Assembly (NCBI RefSeq): GCF_002975435.1
Contig: NZ_PCPT01000003.1
Location: 186,001 to 250,000 of the forward strand
Origin: Arthrobacter sp. MYb227
Lineage (GTDB): Bacteria; Actinomycetota; Actinomycetes; Actinomycetales; Micrococcaceae
DNA: 64,000 bases
Direction of reading: 5' to 3'
Shown: piece after piece, positions 9,408 through 18,466 of the stretch
How the letters are laid out: every line of letters begins with the position of its first letter
Position numbering within the stretch: the stretch's first letter is position 1
Program-made: the position numbers and the translations under genes
Notes under the pieces: generated by a model
Databases searched by the model: none
What the model was told of the DNA's origin: nothing
The model's input: the letters and a program-made list of their open reading frames with translations, nothing else

Positions 9408-11027
9408 ATGAAGAAAACTAAATCGATGATGATTGCCCTGACTGCGGCCCTCGCACTCACAATCACATCCTGCAGCGCCATCGGCCCAATGGGGAGCGAT
9501 GCTAAAGCCAACAAGGTGACTCCGACTCTCACGGGAGAGGGCAAGGGCGAAATTCAGGCTCCTGTAGGAGACGGGCTGTTCGTTGGATGGATAGCTGGCG
9601 AGCAACGAGGAGTCTTTGACAAAGATGGGAATGTCATGCCTTGGTCCACTGAGACAACACACCCCGCCATGGCTCACAAATATGAAATTGGTGCGGTTGA
9701 AGGCGCTGTGCTTTTGATGGGCGACCTGGCTAACATCCCTGATGAGTCAGGCTTAGCGGTAGGAAGAGGCTTTGTTCGAGTCGATCCGCAAACCGGAAAA
9801 ACCATTTGGGAAGCTGCGATCCCCACCCATACAGACGGCGTAGTCAACAAGGATGTCATGTTGATAGAAACTGACATATCCGAAATCAAGTCCTCGCACA
9901 TTGCCTACTCACTAGAAACCGGCAAAGAGTTATACAGGGTTCCAGCGATGCGCGAACTTGGAAAGGGTGATGTTAGCAAGCCGAGTGGGGATGATCCTCT
10001 TGGCGACAGCTCGGTGCTGACTTATGAGTCTGAGGATGGTGACGATAGCTTCAGCCAGACTATTGAACTTAAGACCGGTAAATTAGGGCCGCTACTTAAA
10101 TCGAGCGAGGTCAAGGACCCGCCCGAGTTCGACGACCTAGAGTATGAAAGCGCGGGTGGCCCGGAGGGGGAAGTGCTCTATAAACGAGTAGATTCAGACA
10201 GGAACATTGTTTGGTCGCACACAGACAAGAGCCTCTCATGGAGGGACGATAGCTACCGAGCCAGCACGTCCCGTCTGCAGTCTGTCTATCGGATTCTTGA
10301 GTTCAAAACTCAGGAATCCGACGCCGAGGAGCCAGTAATGATGCTGACTTTTCTGGATTGGGAAACGGGTAATATTGTCTCGACCTTTGATCCTGAACTT
10401 GTGCTTGGTGGTCGCGCTCAGGATGTGGGCCATACAATTGGCATGATAGATGACCGAACTTTTTATGTGAACTTTGAAGAAAATTCAGAGAAGTCTTTCA
10501 AAATCTTTGAGCTAACGGGCCTCCCGGAGAGCCCCAACTCTGAAGGCGGCAAGCCCAAGGCAGCAGTGGCCCCAGAACCTAGCGAATCACCAAACGCCAC
10601 CGAGACTGCAGAGGTGGCACCCGAACCTAAGCGCGTCATGGTCGACCCAGCAAAGTTCACCGCTGGTGACCGTGGCCAGACCTACTTCAAGTCCCCATCC
10701 GGAAACCTTCACTGCGCGCTCCTTATGGGAGCGGGCGGACAGTTTGGCTGCATGTCACAAACCAGTGTTGAGAATATGCCTGAATGCGATGATCCTCTAG
10801 GCTCGTCCGCATCAACTGTTGGCTTCAGCTTCAAAACTGAAGAAGTTAACAAACTATGCAGCCCTCAGGGATTTTATTCCCATGAAGATGCAAAGGTCTT
10901 GGCGTACGGTGAGTCTTCAAATTTCTATGGAGTAACCTGCACTTCAAGCCAAACTGGCATCGTCTGTGAGAGCGAATCCGATGGAACTGGGTTCCATGCT
11001 TCCAAGAAATCATTCAAAACTTTCTAG
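9408..11027 (+). CDS. PQQ-propeller-like lipoprotein with C-terminal SPSGN domain
   Basis: A 539-residue secreted lipoprotein. The signal peptide has a KKTKS n-region and a lipobox-like ITSC with Cys at about residue 22. The body contains RVDPQTGKTIWEAAIPTHT, typical of a PQQ/beta-propeller repeat. A low-complexity Pro/Glu/Ser/Ala linker lies at about 385-410. The last ~115 residues contain FKSPSGNLHCALL and several cysteines. This resembles the small actinobacterial domain built around F-SPSGN-x-C (DUF6636 type), from memory. It probably sits on the outer face of the membrane. A GGGGAA lies five bases before the ATG. A strong hairpin follows the stop. Confidence 0.8.
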   Translation: MKKTKSMMIALTAALALTITSCSAIGPMGSDAKANKVTPTLTGEGKGEIQAPVGDGLFVGWIAGEQRGVFDKDGNVMPWSTETTHPAMAHKYEIGAVEGAVLLMGDLANIPDESGLAVGRGFVRVDPQTGKTIWEAAIPTHTDGVVNKDVMLIETDISEIKSSHIAYSLETGKELYRVPAMRELGKGDVSKPSGDDPLGDSSVLTYESEDGDDSFSQTIELKTGKLGPLLKSSEVKDPPEFDDLEYESAGGPEGEVLYKRVDSDRNIVWSHTDKSLSWRDDSYRASTSRLQSVYRILEFKTQESDAEEPVMMLTFLDWETGNIVSTFDPELVLGGRAQDVGHTIGMIDDRTFYVNFEENSEKSFKIFELTGLPESPNSEGGKPKAAVAPEPSESPNATETAEVAPEPKRVMVDPAKFTAGDRGQTYFKSPSGNLHCALLMGAGGQFGCMSQTSVENMPECDDPLGSSASTVGFSFKTEEVNKLCSPQGFYSHEDAKVLAYGESSNFYGVTCTSSQTGIVCESESDGTGFHASKKSFKTF

Positions 11028-11049
11028 AGCAGCCACCCGTCTGATTAAG

Positions 11050-11092
11050 AATAGAACCCCTGTACACGAACGTATCGTGCAGGGGTTCTATT
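11050..11092. terminator. Bidirectional terminator hairpin
   Basis: A long, nearly perfect inverted repeat built on AATAGAACCCCTG and its complement, with a short loop, follows the lipoprotein stop at 11027. The right arm overlaps the stop codon of the small minus-strand ORF at 11088, so it can serve both converging transcripts. Confidence 0.8.
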
Positions 11093-11258
11093 CAATAGTA
11101 GGGCTGATCGTATCCAACCCATTGCTGCGCGGATCCAGCTGCTCAGCCTTAGCCAATTCATCACAGGTTTTGTCCAAGGATCGGCCAAATGCGGTATGAA
11201 GTCGGTCGGCTAATGGAATTAGGATCCTTTGGATGAACCACTGCTCTAACTTGCGCAT
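11088..11258 (-). CDS. Small 56-residue protein overlapping the ATP-grasp 3' end
   Basis: A short frame starts at an ATG with GGGAG six bases upstream, inside the last codons of the broken ATP-grasp gene (13-base overlap), and stops within the terminator hairpin. The peptide begins MRKLEQWFIQRILIPLADRL, is amphipathic and helical at first, and ends acidic (LDTISPTIE). The RBS, overlap and terminator together argue it was a real second cistron. Whether it is made now, when its upstream partner is dead, is unclear. It could be a small accessory protein or an ATP-grasp substrate; both ideas are inference. Confidence 0.55.
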   Translation of the reverse strand: MRKLEQWFIQRILIPLADRLHTAFGRSLDKTCDELAKAEQLDPRSNGLDTISPTIE

Positions 11259-12282
11259 GTGCGCTCCCTAATTCGGCGGTGAACATATTGCATCCGGATG
11301 CGCGGCTGGGAGGCATAAAGCCCAGAATTGTGGGCAGGATTCAGTTCGATCACCACTGGTTCGCCTGTATCGGAATTGATGGCAATATCCATGACCCAGA
11401 CATCACCTAGCGATGGTGCCTGAGCAAAGAGCTGCGGACCGACAACGTGACCGAACCCAACCAGCACATTCACACAATTTTGGTCCTTGCGAACTGCGAG
11501 GCTACTACGATAGCCACTGACCTTGGCGTCAAAGGCTTGTCCGTTGTTATCCAGCGGTGTGTGGTGCTCGATGCAACCGGCACCTGTAACTGGACCAGGC
11601 CAGCCATGAACAGTTGGTACTCGTCCACCATTGGGATCCATTCCTGGACCAAGAAGACCTCTGAAGCACCAATGACCTGGTAGCCAACCATCTCCGTGAA
11701 ATCTTCTGGCATGACAGGGCTACAGTAATCGCGGGGTCTCTCAGCGAGCGTGAACTTCCAAATCCCTGTTTTCGGCTGAGTACCCTTGACCACAAGCGTG
11801 TGCACACCTTATTCAAAGAGCTCCTGCAATACCTCGATAAGGTCTGGGCCTACCTCTGGGTGATAGCCTGCCAGCGCCCGTTTGCGGCCCGCAATCGCCT
11901 TAAATGCAATCTCCCAGTACCTGGCATCGGGTCCGGCAGCACTGCAGATGCTCCTATCAAAACGATGTACCGGACCGAACACGAAGTCTGGGGATAAAGG
12001 TTTGTTGACCGGTGAGCAGGTGACAAAGTTGTAGAAGTCTTGGCTCTTGGTTCGGACAAGAGTGTTCTCGGCACTAAAGGCTTCTGTGGCTCCGTCAAAG
12101 CGATAGGCAGACTCGATCCATCGCTCAAAATCACCCGCCACAGAATGTGCTGGAGGGCCGAAGGCTTCCGTCCACCGTGCGAGTAGATGTTCAACTTCGG
12201 CGTGATTTTGATGCCTCAAGTTCTCAAATAGTGGAGCGGGAAACTCCAGAGAGATCTCTAGCAGGAGGATAGGTTCTGACAT
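11246..12282 (-). pseudogene. ATP-grasp domain protein, broken by a stop and a frameshift
   Basis: Three pieces reconstruct one protein of about 345 residues. The first (from ATG at 12282) includes FVFGPVHRFDRSI and ends at a TAA at 11809-11811 that interrupts ELFE-stop-GVHTLVVKG. The same frame continues through EVFLVQEWIPMVDEY. Near 11590-11610 a one-base shift is needed to reach TGAGCIEHHTPLDN and then DVWVMDIAINSDTG and VVIELNPAHNSGLYAS. The last motifs, with metal-binding Asp and Glu/Asn residues, are typical of ATP-grasp ligases. A single nonsense change plus a one-base deletion explains the state. The original substrate is unknown. Confidence 0.7.
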
Positions 12283-12792
12283 TTTTAGAACCCATCCCGC
12301 AAGGACGAGGATAAGCCGGCTCCGCGCTCCATGGTATATTAATGTTCAATTTCACGCCTGCTGGGAAGCAGAGTGATGACGATCAGCCACAAAATGCCGG
12401 TACAAACCCAGCGCAGTGCGTCTTGGGGAATGCACCTAGCAGCAATATTCGCTAAGTACGGCAAAACTCAGTTGGCAGCCCAGCCTCCTGCTGATACCGA
12501 CTCGGGCAATATCGTGTTGGCCAGGAACACGCACAGTTCGACCCTATGGAATGTGCCATTTCATAGGGTCGAGTCTTGGGCCAACAGGCACGGGCCACAT
12601 CGTAACGACTAGGGTTTGCCCCCCAGTGAAGGCCCTAGCCGAATGCTAAAAGCAGTTCAAACTAATAGCAGCGTAAGAAGAAAATCAATCAAAATTTCTC
12701 AAAACTTGACGATCGCGACGGTTGCCGCACAAGTCGTCTGGTCATCAGGAGAAACTCCTCGGTACTTAACTGGCCTCTCTGGGAACGTAGAA
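12283..12792. other. Gene-poor interval
   Basis: No convincing gene is seen in these 510 bases. A plus-strand frame from 12373 (79 codons) has no recognisable features and runs through a hairpin. The interval lies between the divergent start of the ATP-grasp remnant and the end of the metallo-hydrolase gene. Confidence 0.4.
12538..12572. terminator. Isolated hairpin
   Basis: A perfect 11-bp inverted repeat (TCGACCCTATG / CATAGGGTCGA) with a 13-base loop that itself pairs partly. It stands in non-coding DNA, so it could be a stranded terminator or an RNA structure. Confidence 0.45.
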
Positions 12793-12836
12793 ATGGGTAG
12801 GGCCGGTGAGCTCGAATGCTCACCGCCCCTACCCAT
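12793..12836 (-). terminator. Terminator of the mscR-hydrolase operon
   Basis: A strong GC-rich inverted repeat (ATGGGTAGGG..GGTGAGC with its complement, 6-base loop) lies just past the stop of the hydrolase gene at 12850. Confidence 0.75.
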
Positions 12837-12849
12837 TAATCAGCTGCGG

Positions 12850-13479
12850 TTAGTGTCCGCGTTTGATCCACTCATCGAGGTTTGGTGCCTCGGCACCAAT
12901 GCTTGTGGCATCCCCGTGCCCGGTGTTCACAACAGTGTCACCCGGCAAGGTCAGCAAGCGCTCGCGGATCGATTCGATAATCGTCTCGAAGTTCGAGTAG
13001 CTGCGTCCGGTCGCACCGGGTCCACCGTTGAACAAGGTATCACCAGAGAATACGGTGCCCAAGGATTCCACGTAGAAGCAGGTCGAGCCGGGGGAGTGCC
13101 CGGGAGTGTGCAGAGCAACCAGGGTGGCGCCTGCAATCTCAAAGGTATCTCCGTCGCTGATCTCATGATCCGCGCTGGTGCCGGGGAAAACATCCTCCCA
13201 GAGCATCTGATCGGCAGGGTTCAGGTGAACCGGTGCCTTGACCAGATCAGCGAACTCGCGAGCGTAACGGATGTGATCATCATGCCCGTGGGTCAGCAGC
13301 ACGGCTTTGACGGTGCGCTCACCCACTGCCTCGGCGATCTTGGCCGGCTCGTGAGCCGGGTCGATCACGAAGACCTCGGATTCGTTTCCGATGATCCATA
13401 CGTTGTTATCGACATCCCAGGTGCCACCATCAAGGCTAAAGGTACCGGAGGTGACGATGTTCTGAATCTGTGCGCTCAT
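12850..13479 (-). CDS. MBL-fold hydrolase coupled to mscR
   Basis: A 209-residue metallo-beta-lactamase-fold hydrolase. The metal motif LTHGHDDHI lies around residues 77-85, with further ligands expected in HTPGHSPGS and NTGHGDATS. Its ATG overlaps the stop of the upstream dehydrogenase gene as TAATG, so translation is probably coupled. The same gene pair is known in other actinobacteria. A likely job is hydrolysis of a mycothiol thioester such as S-formylmycothiol in formaldehyde removal, by analogy to glutathione systems; that reaction is an inference. Confidence 0.85.
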   Translation of the reverse strand: MSAQIQNIVTSGTFSLDGGTWDVDNNVWIIGNESEVFVIDPAHEPAKIAEAVGERTVKAVLLTHGHDDHIRYAREFADLVKAPVHLNPADQMLWEDVFPGTSADHEISDGDTFEIAGATLVALHTPGHSPGSTCFYVESLGTVFSGDTLFNGGPGATGRSYSNFETIIESIRERLLTLPGDTVVNTGHGDATSIGAEAPNLDEWIKRGH

Positions 13480-14564
13480 TAGAGTTCCACCACCGAACGA
13501 AGAACCTTACCTTCACCCATCTTGGTGAAGGCTGCCTCAACGTCATTGATGCCAATGCGTTCGGAAACAAACGCATCAAGGTCCAGACGTCCCAGCTTGT
13601 ACTGTTCAACTAGCATCGGGAAGTCGCGGCTTGGCAGGCAATCGCCATACCAGGAAGACTTCAGCGATCCGCCGTGCCCAAAGACATCCAGCAGCGGAAG
13701 CTCAAGCTTCATTTCCGGGGTCGGGACGCCCACCAGGACGACGCGGCCGGCGAGGTCGCGGGCGTAGAACGCCTGCTTGTAGGTTTCGGGGCGACCCACG
13801 GCCTCAATGACCACGTCGGCGCCGAAGCCACCGGTAACGGCCTTAATGCCTTCGACGGCATCTTCGTTCTTGGAGTTCACGGTGTGCGTAGCACCCATGT
13901 TCTTGGCCATGGCGAGCTTGTCATCATCGATGTCCACCGCCACGATGGTGGTGGCCCCGGCCAGCTGGGCCCCGGCGATCGCAGCAATACCGACCCCGCC
14001 ACAGCCGATGACGGCCACGGATTCCCCGCGCTTGACCTCACCGGTGTTGATTGCCGCACCGATGCCAGCCATGACACCGCAACCCAGCAGGCCTACAGCT
14101 GCTGCGTCTACATCTTCATCAACCTTGGTGCACTGCCCGGCAGCAACAAGGGTCTTTTCGGCAAATGCGCCAATACCCAAGGCTGGGGAGAGCTCCGTGC
14201 CGTCCTCGAGGGTCATTTTCTGGGTGGCGTTAGCCGTGTTGAAGCAGTACTGGGCTTGGCCCTTGGCACAGGCGCGGCACTGGCCACATACTGCACGCCA
14301 GTTCAGGATCACACGGTCGCCGACCTGTACGTTGTCAACGCCTTCACCGATTTTGGAGACTACACCGGTGGCTTCGTGTCCCAATAAGTAGGGGTACTCG
14401 TTGCCGATTCCGCCGAGCTTGTAGTGCAGGTCTGTGTGGCAGACACCACAGGTGAGGATATCAACGACTGCCTCGCCCGGTCCTGGGTCTGGAACGATAA
14501 TAGTGACTGTTTCGACCGGGGCATCCTTGGCTCGGACGATGACGGCCTGGACCTTCTGGGACAT
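13479..14564 (-). CDS. mscR: S-(hydroxymethyl)mycothiol dehydrogenase
   Basis: A 361-residue zinc-dependent medium-chain dehydrogenase. Catalytic zinc ligands lie in [14 protein letters not shown] and GHEATG, and the structural zinc is held by the cysteines of [10 protein letters not shown]. The Rossmann motif is [13 protein letters not shown]. This type oxidises S-hydroxymethylmycothiol, formed from formaldehyde and mycothiol, and in mycobacteria also reduces S-nitrosomycothiol. The start at 14564 is chosen for the GGAG upstream; an upstream start at 14600 lacks one. It forms an overlapping operon with the downstream hydrolase, and a mycoredoxin gene lies just upstream. Confidence 0.92.
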   Translation of the reverse strand: MSQKVQAVIVRAKDAPVETVTIIVPDPGPGEAVVDILTCGVCHTDLHYKLGGIGNEYPYLLGHEATGVVSKIGEGVDNVQVGDRVILNWRAVCGQCRACAKGQAQYCFNTANATQKMTLEDGTELSPALGIGAFAEKTLVAAGQCTKVDEDVDAAAVGLLGCGVMAGIGAAINTGEVKRGESVAVIGCGGVGIAAIAGAQLAGATTIVAVDIDDDKLAMAKNMGATHTVNSKNEDAVEGIKAVTGGFGADVVIEAVGRPETYKQAFYARDLAGRVVLVGVPTPEMKLELPLLDVFGHGGSLKSSWYGDCLPSRDFPMLVEQYKLGRLDLDAFVSERIGINDVEAAFTKMGEGKVLRSVVEL

Positions 14565-14614
14565 GACACTCCATTTCATGCGTGGCCGTCTCGCGGCCAT
14601 GGATTGTTAACTGC

Positions 14615-14658
14615 TAGAGGGGTGAGGCCTACCGTGAATGGCAGATCTCACCCCTCTA
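14615..14658 (-). terminator. Hairpin between mycoredoxin and mscR
   Basis: A perfect 12-bp inverted repeat (TAGAGGGGTGAG / CTCACCCCTCTA) lies between the mycoredoxin stop (14675) and the mscR start (14564). It suggests the two genes are separate transcripts or that read-through is limited. Confidence 0.75.
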
Positions 14659-14674
14659 TCCAAGCACAGGATGA

Positions 14675-14947
14675 CTAGGCGCGCTCTAGGACCTCTTCAA
14701 TGCGCGGGTTTGTTGCGGCGGTACCGTCGGAGAAGATCAAGGTGGGTACCGTCTGGTTGCCTCCGTTGAAGTGCTCAACCAACTCTGCGGTACCTTCAAC
14801 TTCCTCGATATTTACCTCGGTGTAGCCAATGCCCTTGGCATCCATCAGTCGCTTGAGGTTGCGGCAGTATCCGCACCACGAGGTGGTGAACATCGTGACG
14901 GACCCGGCTTCGGGGATGTAGGGGGAAAGTTTTGCATTTTCAGTCAT
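14675..14947 (-). CDS. mrx1: Mycoredoxin
   Basis: A 90-residue glutaredoxin-fold protein with the active site SWCGYC at about residues 23-28, a cis-proline motif TVPTLIF, and a C-terminal DGTAATNP segment. Length and motifs fit mycoredoxin-1, which reduces protein-mycothiol mixed disulfides. It lies upstream of the mycothiol-dependent dehydrogenase on the same strand, which supports the assignment. Confidence 0.88.
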   Translation of the reverse strand: MTENAKLSPYIPEAGSVTMFTTSWCGYCRNLKRLMDAKGIGYTEVNIEEVEGTAELVEHFNGGNQTVPTLIFSDGTAATNPRIEEVLERA

Positions 14948-15088
14948 ACTTCATATAACCACGGACGCGAGGCAGTTATTTCATCGGCCCAACGTATGGT
15001 CGGTTTCATGGATTCGGCGATGTCATCCAAGCCAGAGATGAACTATAGGCTTGGACGAATTTGAGCAACCCAGTTGGAAAGCTTGGGC

Positions 15089-15583
15089 TCAGTGTTTCTT
15101 GCCACCAATTCCTGGAACCGCTGTTATCTGCTTCATCCATTGGGCAATCTGCAACTCGTCAAGCTCTTCAATGGATTCAAGTTCAACCCCTCGCGTTGCT
15201 TTGCCCATCCCCACGGGTGTCACCGGTGGAACCGGCGTCAGGTTGATGCCGTTGATAAACATGAGCTTCACATGGTGGGCAAAACCTCCGGAACTAAAGC
15301 ACCAACCATCGCCAACGCCGTAGTAGGCCATGCCCCATTTCACGGAGCGTTGCAGGTTGGGCAAAGTCGTGGATGCAAGTGCATCGACGGCTTCGAGGAT
15401 GCCACGTTGGGGCTCTGGGACGCTAGCGATATAAGAGAAAACTGGTTTGTCACCGAGGGCTGCCTTCGCTGGACTTGCCTTACCCGTCATGGCTTCGGGC
15501 AAGACAAAAGTCGTGCTTGGCTGAGTGGAGGTAGATGCGGTTGTGTTTTGAGCTTCTGGCTCGGGATCTTTCTTGTTATTCAT
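15089..15583 (-). CDS. DUF1801-like (YdhG/YjbR-type) protein
   Basis: A 164-residue protein. The N-terminal ~45 residues are polar and rich in Thr, Ser and Pro, probably disordered. The rest contains RSVKWGMAYYGVGDGWCFSSGG and LMFINGINLTP, which resemble DUF1801 proteins related to the frataxin-like YdhG fold. The exact role is not known. The gene is divergent from the SRAP gene. Confidence 0.65.
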   Translation of the reverse strand: MNNKKDPEPEAQNTTASTSTQPSTTFVLPEAMTGKASPAKAALGDKPVFSYIASVPEPQRGILEAVDALASTTLPNLQRSVKWGMAYYGVGDGWCFSSGGFAHHVKLMFINGINLTPVPPVTPVGMGKATRGVELESIEELDELQIAQWMKQITAVPGIGGKKH

Positions 15584-15774
15584 GCGAGAGATGATCCTCT
15601 GGGGATAGAACTAAAGCATTAGCATTTCGCTTAAAGCGATCGGCAATAAATTGGGGAATCCTTCAAGGAAGACTCCCGATGGGTGCGCCTCTCCCAACCG
15701 TGCGTAGGAGACCATCGAGGCGCGCAAATATGCGAGACTAAACGTTGTAGCGCTAAGAGAGAATGGGGAAAGTG

Positions 15775-16530
15775 ATGTGCGGAAGATACGTCATGGCCAA
15801 AGCCATTGGTGACCTCGTCGCAGAGGCAGAAGCAGAAGCAGACGCAAACTTGGAACTGCGACAATCATGGAATATCGCCCCAACTACCGATGTCCCAATA
15901 GTCCTAGAGCGCCTCATCGATGGCGAAAACCACAGGCAAGTCCACGTCGCCAAATGGGGCTTGATTCCCGGCTGGGCCAAAGACCCTGCAGTCGGAGTCC
16001 GAGCGTTCAACGCACGCAGCGAAACTGTCACGGAAAAGCTAACCTTCCGCGCCGCCATCAAATCGAAACGCTGCGCTGTACCGGCCGAGGGCTACTACGA
16101 ATGGTTAGCCGGAGACAGTCCCAAAGCCAAGAAGCGCCCCTTCTACGTACATCCCAGCGACGATTCCCTGATCTTCTTCGCGGGACTCTACGAATGGTGG
16201 AAAGACCCAGAAAAAGCCGATGGTGACCCAGACCAGTGGCTCCTGTCCACCACCATCCTCACCTGCCCGTCACCTCCGGCAGACTCCGACTCGGAGATCC
16301 TTGAAGAGCTTCATGGACTCCACGACCGACTCCCCATCCCGCTGGCCAAAGAAGCGCTTTCCGAATGGCTTGATCCGGAAAACAAGAATGCCGCAGAGCT
16401 CGTGGAAATGGCTCGATCCGATGCCTATGAGGTGGCAGCTAAGTGGTCCCTTCGTGAAGTAGACGCAGCAGTAGGTAACGTGCGAAATAATGGCCCAGAA
16501 CTCATCGAACCTCATTCTGGATTGTTTTAG
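15775..16530 (+). CDS. SOS response-associated peptidase (SRAP/YedK-HMCES)
   Basis: This family forms a protein-DNA crosslink with abasic sites in single-stranded DNA through its Cys2. The ATG at 15775 is chosen so that the protein starts MCGRYVM and exposes Cys2; the upstream start at 15763 would bury it. Other conserved pieces are SWNIAPTTDVPIV, WGLIPGWAKD, the active-site Asn of FNARSET, Glu in CAVPAEGYYEW, and His in LHDRLPIPL. About 251 residues, normal for the family. A GGGGAAAG site lies upstream. Convergent with the next gene, with the two stops overlapping by four bases. Confidence 0.93.
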   Translation: MCGRYVMAKAIGDLVAEAEAEADANLELRQSWNIAPTTDVPIVLERLIDGENHRQVHVAKWGLIPGWAKDPAVGVRAFNARSETVTEKLTFRAAIKSKRCAVPAEGYYEWLAGDSPKAKKRPFYVHPSDDSLIFFAGLYEWWKDPEKADGDPDQWLLSTTILTCPSPPADSDSEILEELHGLHDRLPIPLAKEALSEWLDPENKNAAELVEMARSDAYEVAAKWSLREVDAAVGNVRNNGPELIEPHSGLF

Positions 16531-17000
16531 TGATTGCCAGCGAAGGCTTGAGTGTCTTTGCTGGCCGTACGTTCGAAAAGGGTAGCAATGGTCTGACCGA
16601 GATTTTTAGCTTCCGCTGGAAGATCTCGATTGGCTGGTGGCATCTTTGCATCGGCTTGACCGAGTAGGCCCCAGAATTCGCGTTCATCTTTAACCTTTGG
16701 GGGCAGGCGCATAAACCAGCGGTATCCATGAGGTCGCGATCGGAGGCGTGAATCGTGTAAGTAGGAGTCGATATCCTTTTCGATTTCCTCGACTTCGGCC
16801 GGCGTAAAGGTCTCTGACCAAGATTTGCTACTGCCGTCAGGGTATTCGCAGGTCACCTGAACTTGATCCGTACGTACACCCATGGGTGCTCGGACTACAC
16901 GATTGGATCCGGCATACCAGGCCGCTATGGCTCCCCGACCATTTTCACTCAACTCAATCCAGCCAGCGGGGCAGGCTGCAATGCGGTAGCTATCCCACAT
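16527..17000 (-). CDS. Hypothetical protein
   Basis: A 157-residue soluble protein with no motif I recognise. It has a beta-rich, tryptophan-containing first half (CPAGWIELSENGRGAIAAWY) and a helical charged middle (PAEVEEIEKDIDSYLHD). No signal peptide or membrane segment. Its stop overlaps that of the convergent SRAP gene. Confidence 0.55.
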   Translation of the reverse strand: MWDSYRIAACPAGWIELSENGRGAIAAWYAGSNRVVRAPMGVRTDQVQVTCEYPDGSSKSWSETFTPAEVEEIEKDIDSYLHDSRLRSRPHGYRWFMRLPPKVKDEREFWGLLGQADAKMPPANRDLPAEAKNLGQTIATLFERTASKDTQAFAGNH

Positions 17001-17115
17001 CCAGTTTCACCTTTCTAAAAACCAAGCAGTTGAACAAGCTCTGCTAACTTTCGCAGGCTTGAACGTGATTGCGCTAGTCCGGGAACCGATTTTGGGATCA
17101 AACCAATTTACGAGT

Positions 17116-17700
17116 CTAGGATTGGTTCGTTTTCTGGATGGATTGCGTTGGCCTCGCCATTGAATAAACCATCGGTCCATTTGGAATGGTCGTAACGTCA
17201 TTGGTCTTGAAGCCGAGTCGCTCGTAGAGACGGACATTTCGTTCATCCGAAGTCTCGAGTGAGATCGTTGCTTCGTGTGCATCAATCAGCGCCAAGCCAT
17301 GGGATAGAACCGCAGTGCCGAGCCCAAGTCCTTGTTGAGTTGGTTCCACGCCAACAGTTTCGAATGTCCAGCTTCCTTCGGGGGACTGCGGTAGTTCCAG
17401 TGACATGAGTGTTTCGAGTCGTGAACCGTGAAGCTCCGCTACGCGTTGCTGGAGAGCCGCTGATGGAGCCGGAGCGTTAGGTGGAAGGAAAGCAGCTACT
17501 GCACGCACACGATCATCCACAACGACGATGCCGTTTTCGGATGCGTGGGCAAGGTATAGACGCTGAATCTCTTCGAGGCGTTCTTGGTACTCATCAGCGG
17601 GTAGCACCCAACGAGTCCACGGATAGTCAGCGAATGCAGAGGCCAGAACCTTCGCCGCCGTGTCCAAGTTTGTTTGAGTGGCAATCCGGACTCCGTGCAT
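17116..17700 (-). CDS. GNAT-family acetyltransferase
   Basis: A 194-residue GNAT. The acetyl-CoA loop is VEPTQQGLGLGTAVL (about residues 118-132), matching Q/R-x-x-G-x-G/A, and the C-terminal NVRLYERLGFK is the usual N-x-x-x-x-x-x-x-G-F motif. Substrate unknown. It stands alone on the minus strand. Confidence 0.85.
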   Translation of the reverse strand: MHGVRIATQTNLDTAAKVLASAFADYPWTRWVLPADEYQERLEEIQRLYLAHASENGIVVVDDRVRAVAAFLPPNAPAPSAALQQRVAELHGSRLETLMSLELPQSPEGSWTFETVGVEPTQQGLGLGTAVLSHGLALIDAHEATISLETSDERNVRLYERLGFKTNDVTTIPNGPMVYSMARPTQSIQKTNQS

Positions 17701-17780
17701 TTTGTGGTGTTCTCCTGTTATTGATACGGCAAATTATTGTTGTTGGCTACGGTTGAGACGATGACGAATGCCGCTGTTCA

Positions 17781-17813
17781 CATAGTCCGGCGGGTGAAGA
17801 TACCCGAACTATG
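17781..17813 (-). terminator. Hairpin after four-helix membrane gene
   Basis: An imperfect inverted repeat: CATAGT and CGGGT pair with ACCCG and ACTATG around a short loop. It lies just past the stop at 17829. Confidence 0.5.
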
Positions 17814-17828
17814 CGGAGCAGGTACGTT

Positions 17829-18344
17829 CTATACGGTTTCCCGGGTGACACGAATGGTCAATTCCTCATGGCGTTTTAGACGTCCTAGAAACCTGCGAGT
17901 GAGAACAAAAGTGATCAAACTTGAAACAAGAACGAACCCAACGGCAATATAAATCACTGCTGGCGCTCCTTCGTCATTCGTCACCATCAGCATGATCGCC
18001 GGAATCATTGATGCTGCGGTTCCTCCGTAGCAAGCTGCCCTTGCCTGTTGGTTCACCGAAGGGAGCGGGACAATACCGGAATGCACGTACAGTGCAAGGA
18101 AAGCTCCGATGAGGGGAACTAGAGCCATGACTCCACCAACAAACGTGCCGTAAAGTAACGGGACAGGGCCATAACCCCAAGGACCCCAACCGGCCCACAA
18201 CTCGGGATCATTTGCGGCTTCAATCATTGATTGGATTGTCATGGCAGAACCGAGAACCAATCCAACAACCATCCCGGCTAACACTCCGCGCAAAAGCAAC
18301 GGCGCGAATAGGGTTCCGAACTGTTGTCCCGAGGTATGGCGCAT
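17829..18344 (-). CDS. Hypothetical four-TM membrane protein
   Basis: A 171-residue protein with about four hydrophobic helices, near residues 14-36, 62-86, 103-122 and 128-148. The C-terminal tail (RRFLGRLKRHEELTIR) is basic and likely cytoplasmic. No family recognised. A hairpin follows it. Confidence 0.6.
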   Translation of the reverse strand: MRHTSGQQFGTLFAPLLLRGVLAGMVVGLVLGSAMTIQSMIEAANDPELWAGWGPWGYGPVPLLYGTFVGGVMALVPLIGAFLALYVHSGIVPLPSVNQQARAACYGGTAASMIPAIMLMVTNDEGAPAVIYIAVGFVLVSSLITFVLTRRFLGRLKRHEELTIRVTRETV

Positions 18345-18466
18345 GAGCTCATCATATTCGAGTCAGGCCTTTACCACTGCGATGCGGGTAGCATCATAGG
18401 TGCGAATCATGATCCTGCGGGAGAACGCCAAGCACTAGCCCATGTCTTCCAACGCCGAGGAACCCG

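Noticed and set aside
12616-13482. A 288-codon plus-strand frame
   Set aside because: It lies antisense to the metallo-hydrolase gene, which has clear metal-binding motifs, an RBS-coupled start and a terminator.
13674-14391. Long plus-strand frames over mscR
   Set aside because: They are antisense shadows of a well-conserved dehydrogenase with zinc-binding cysteines.
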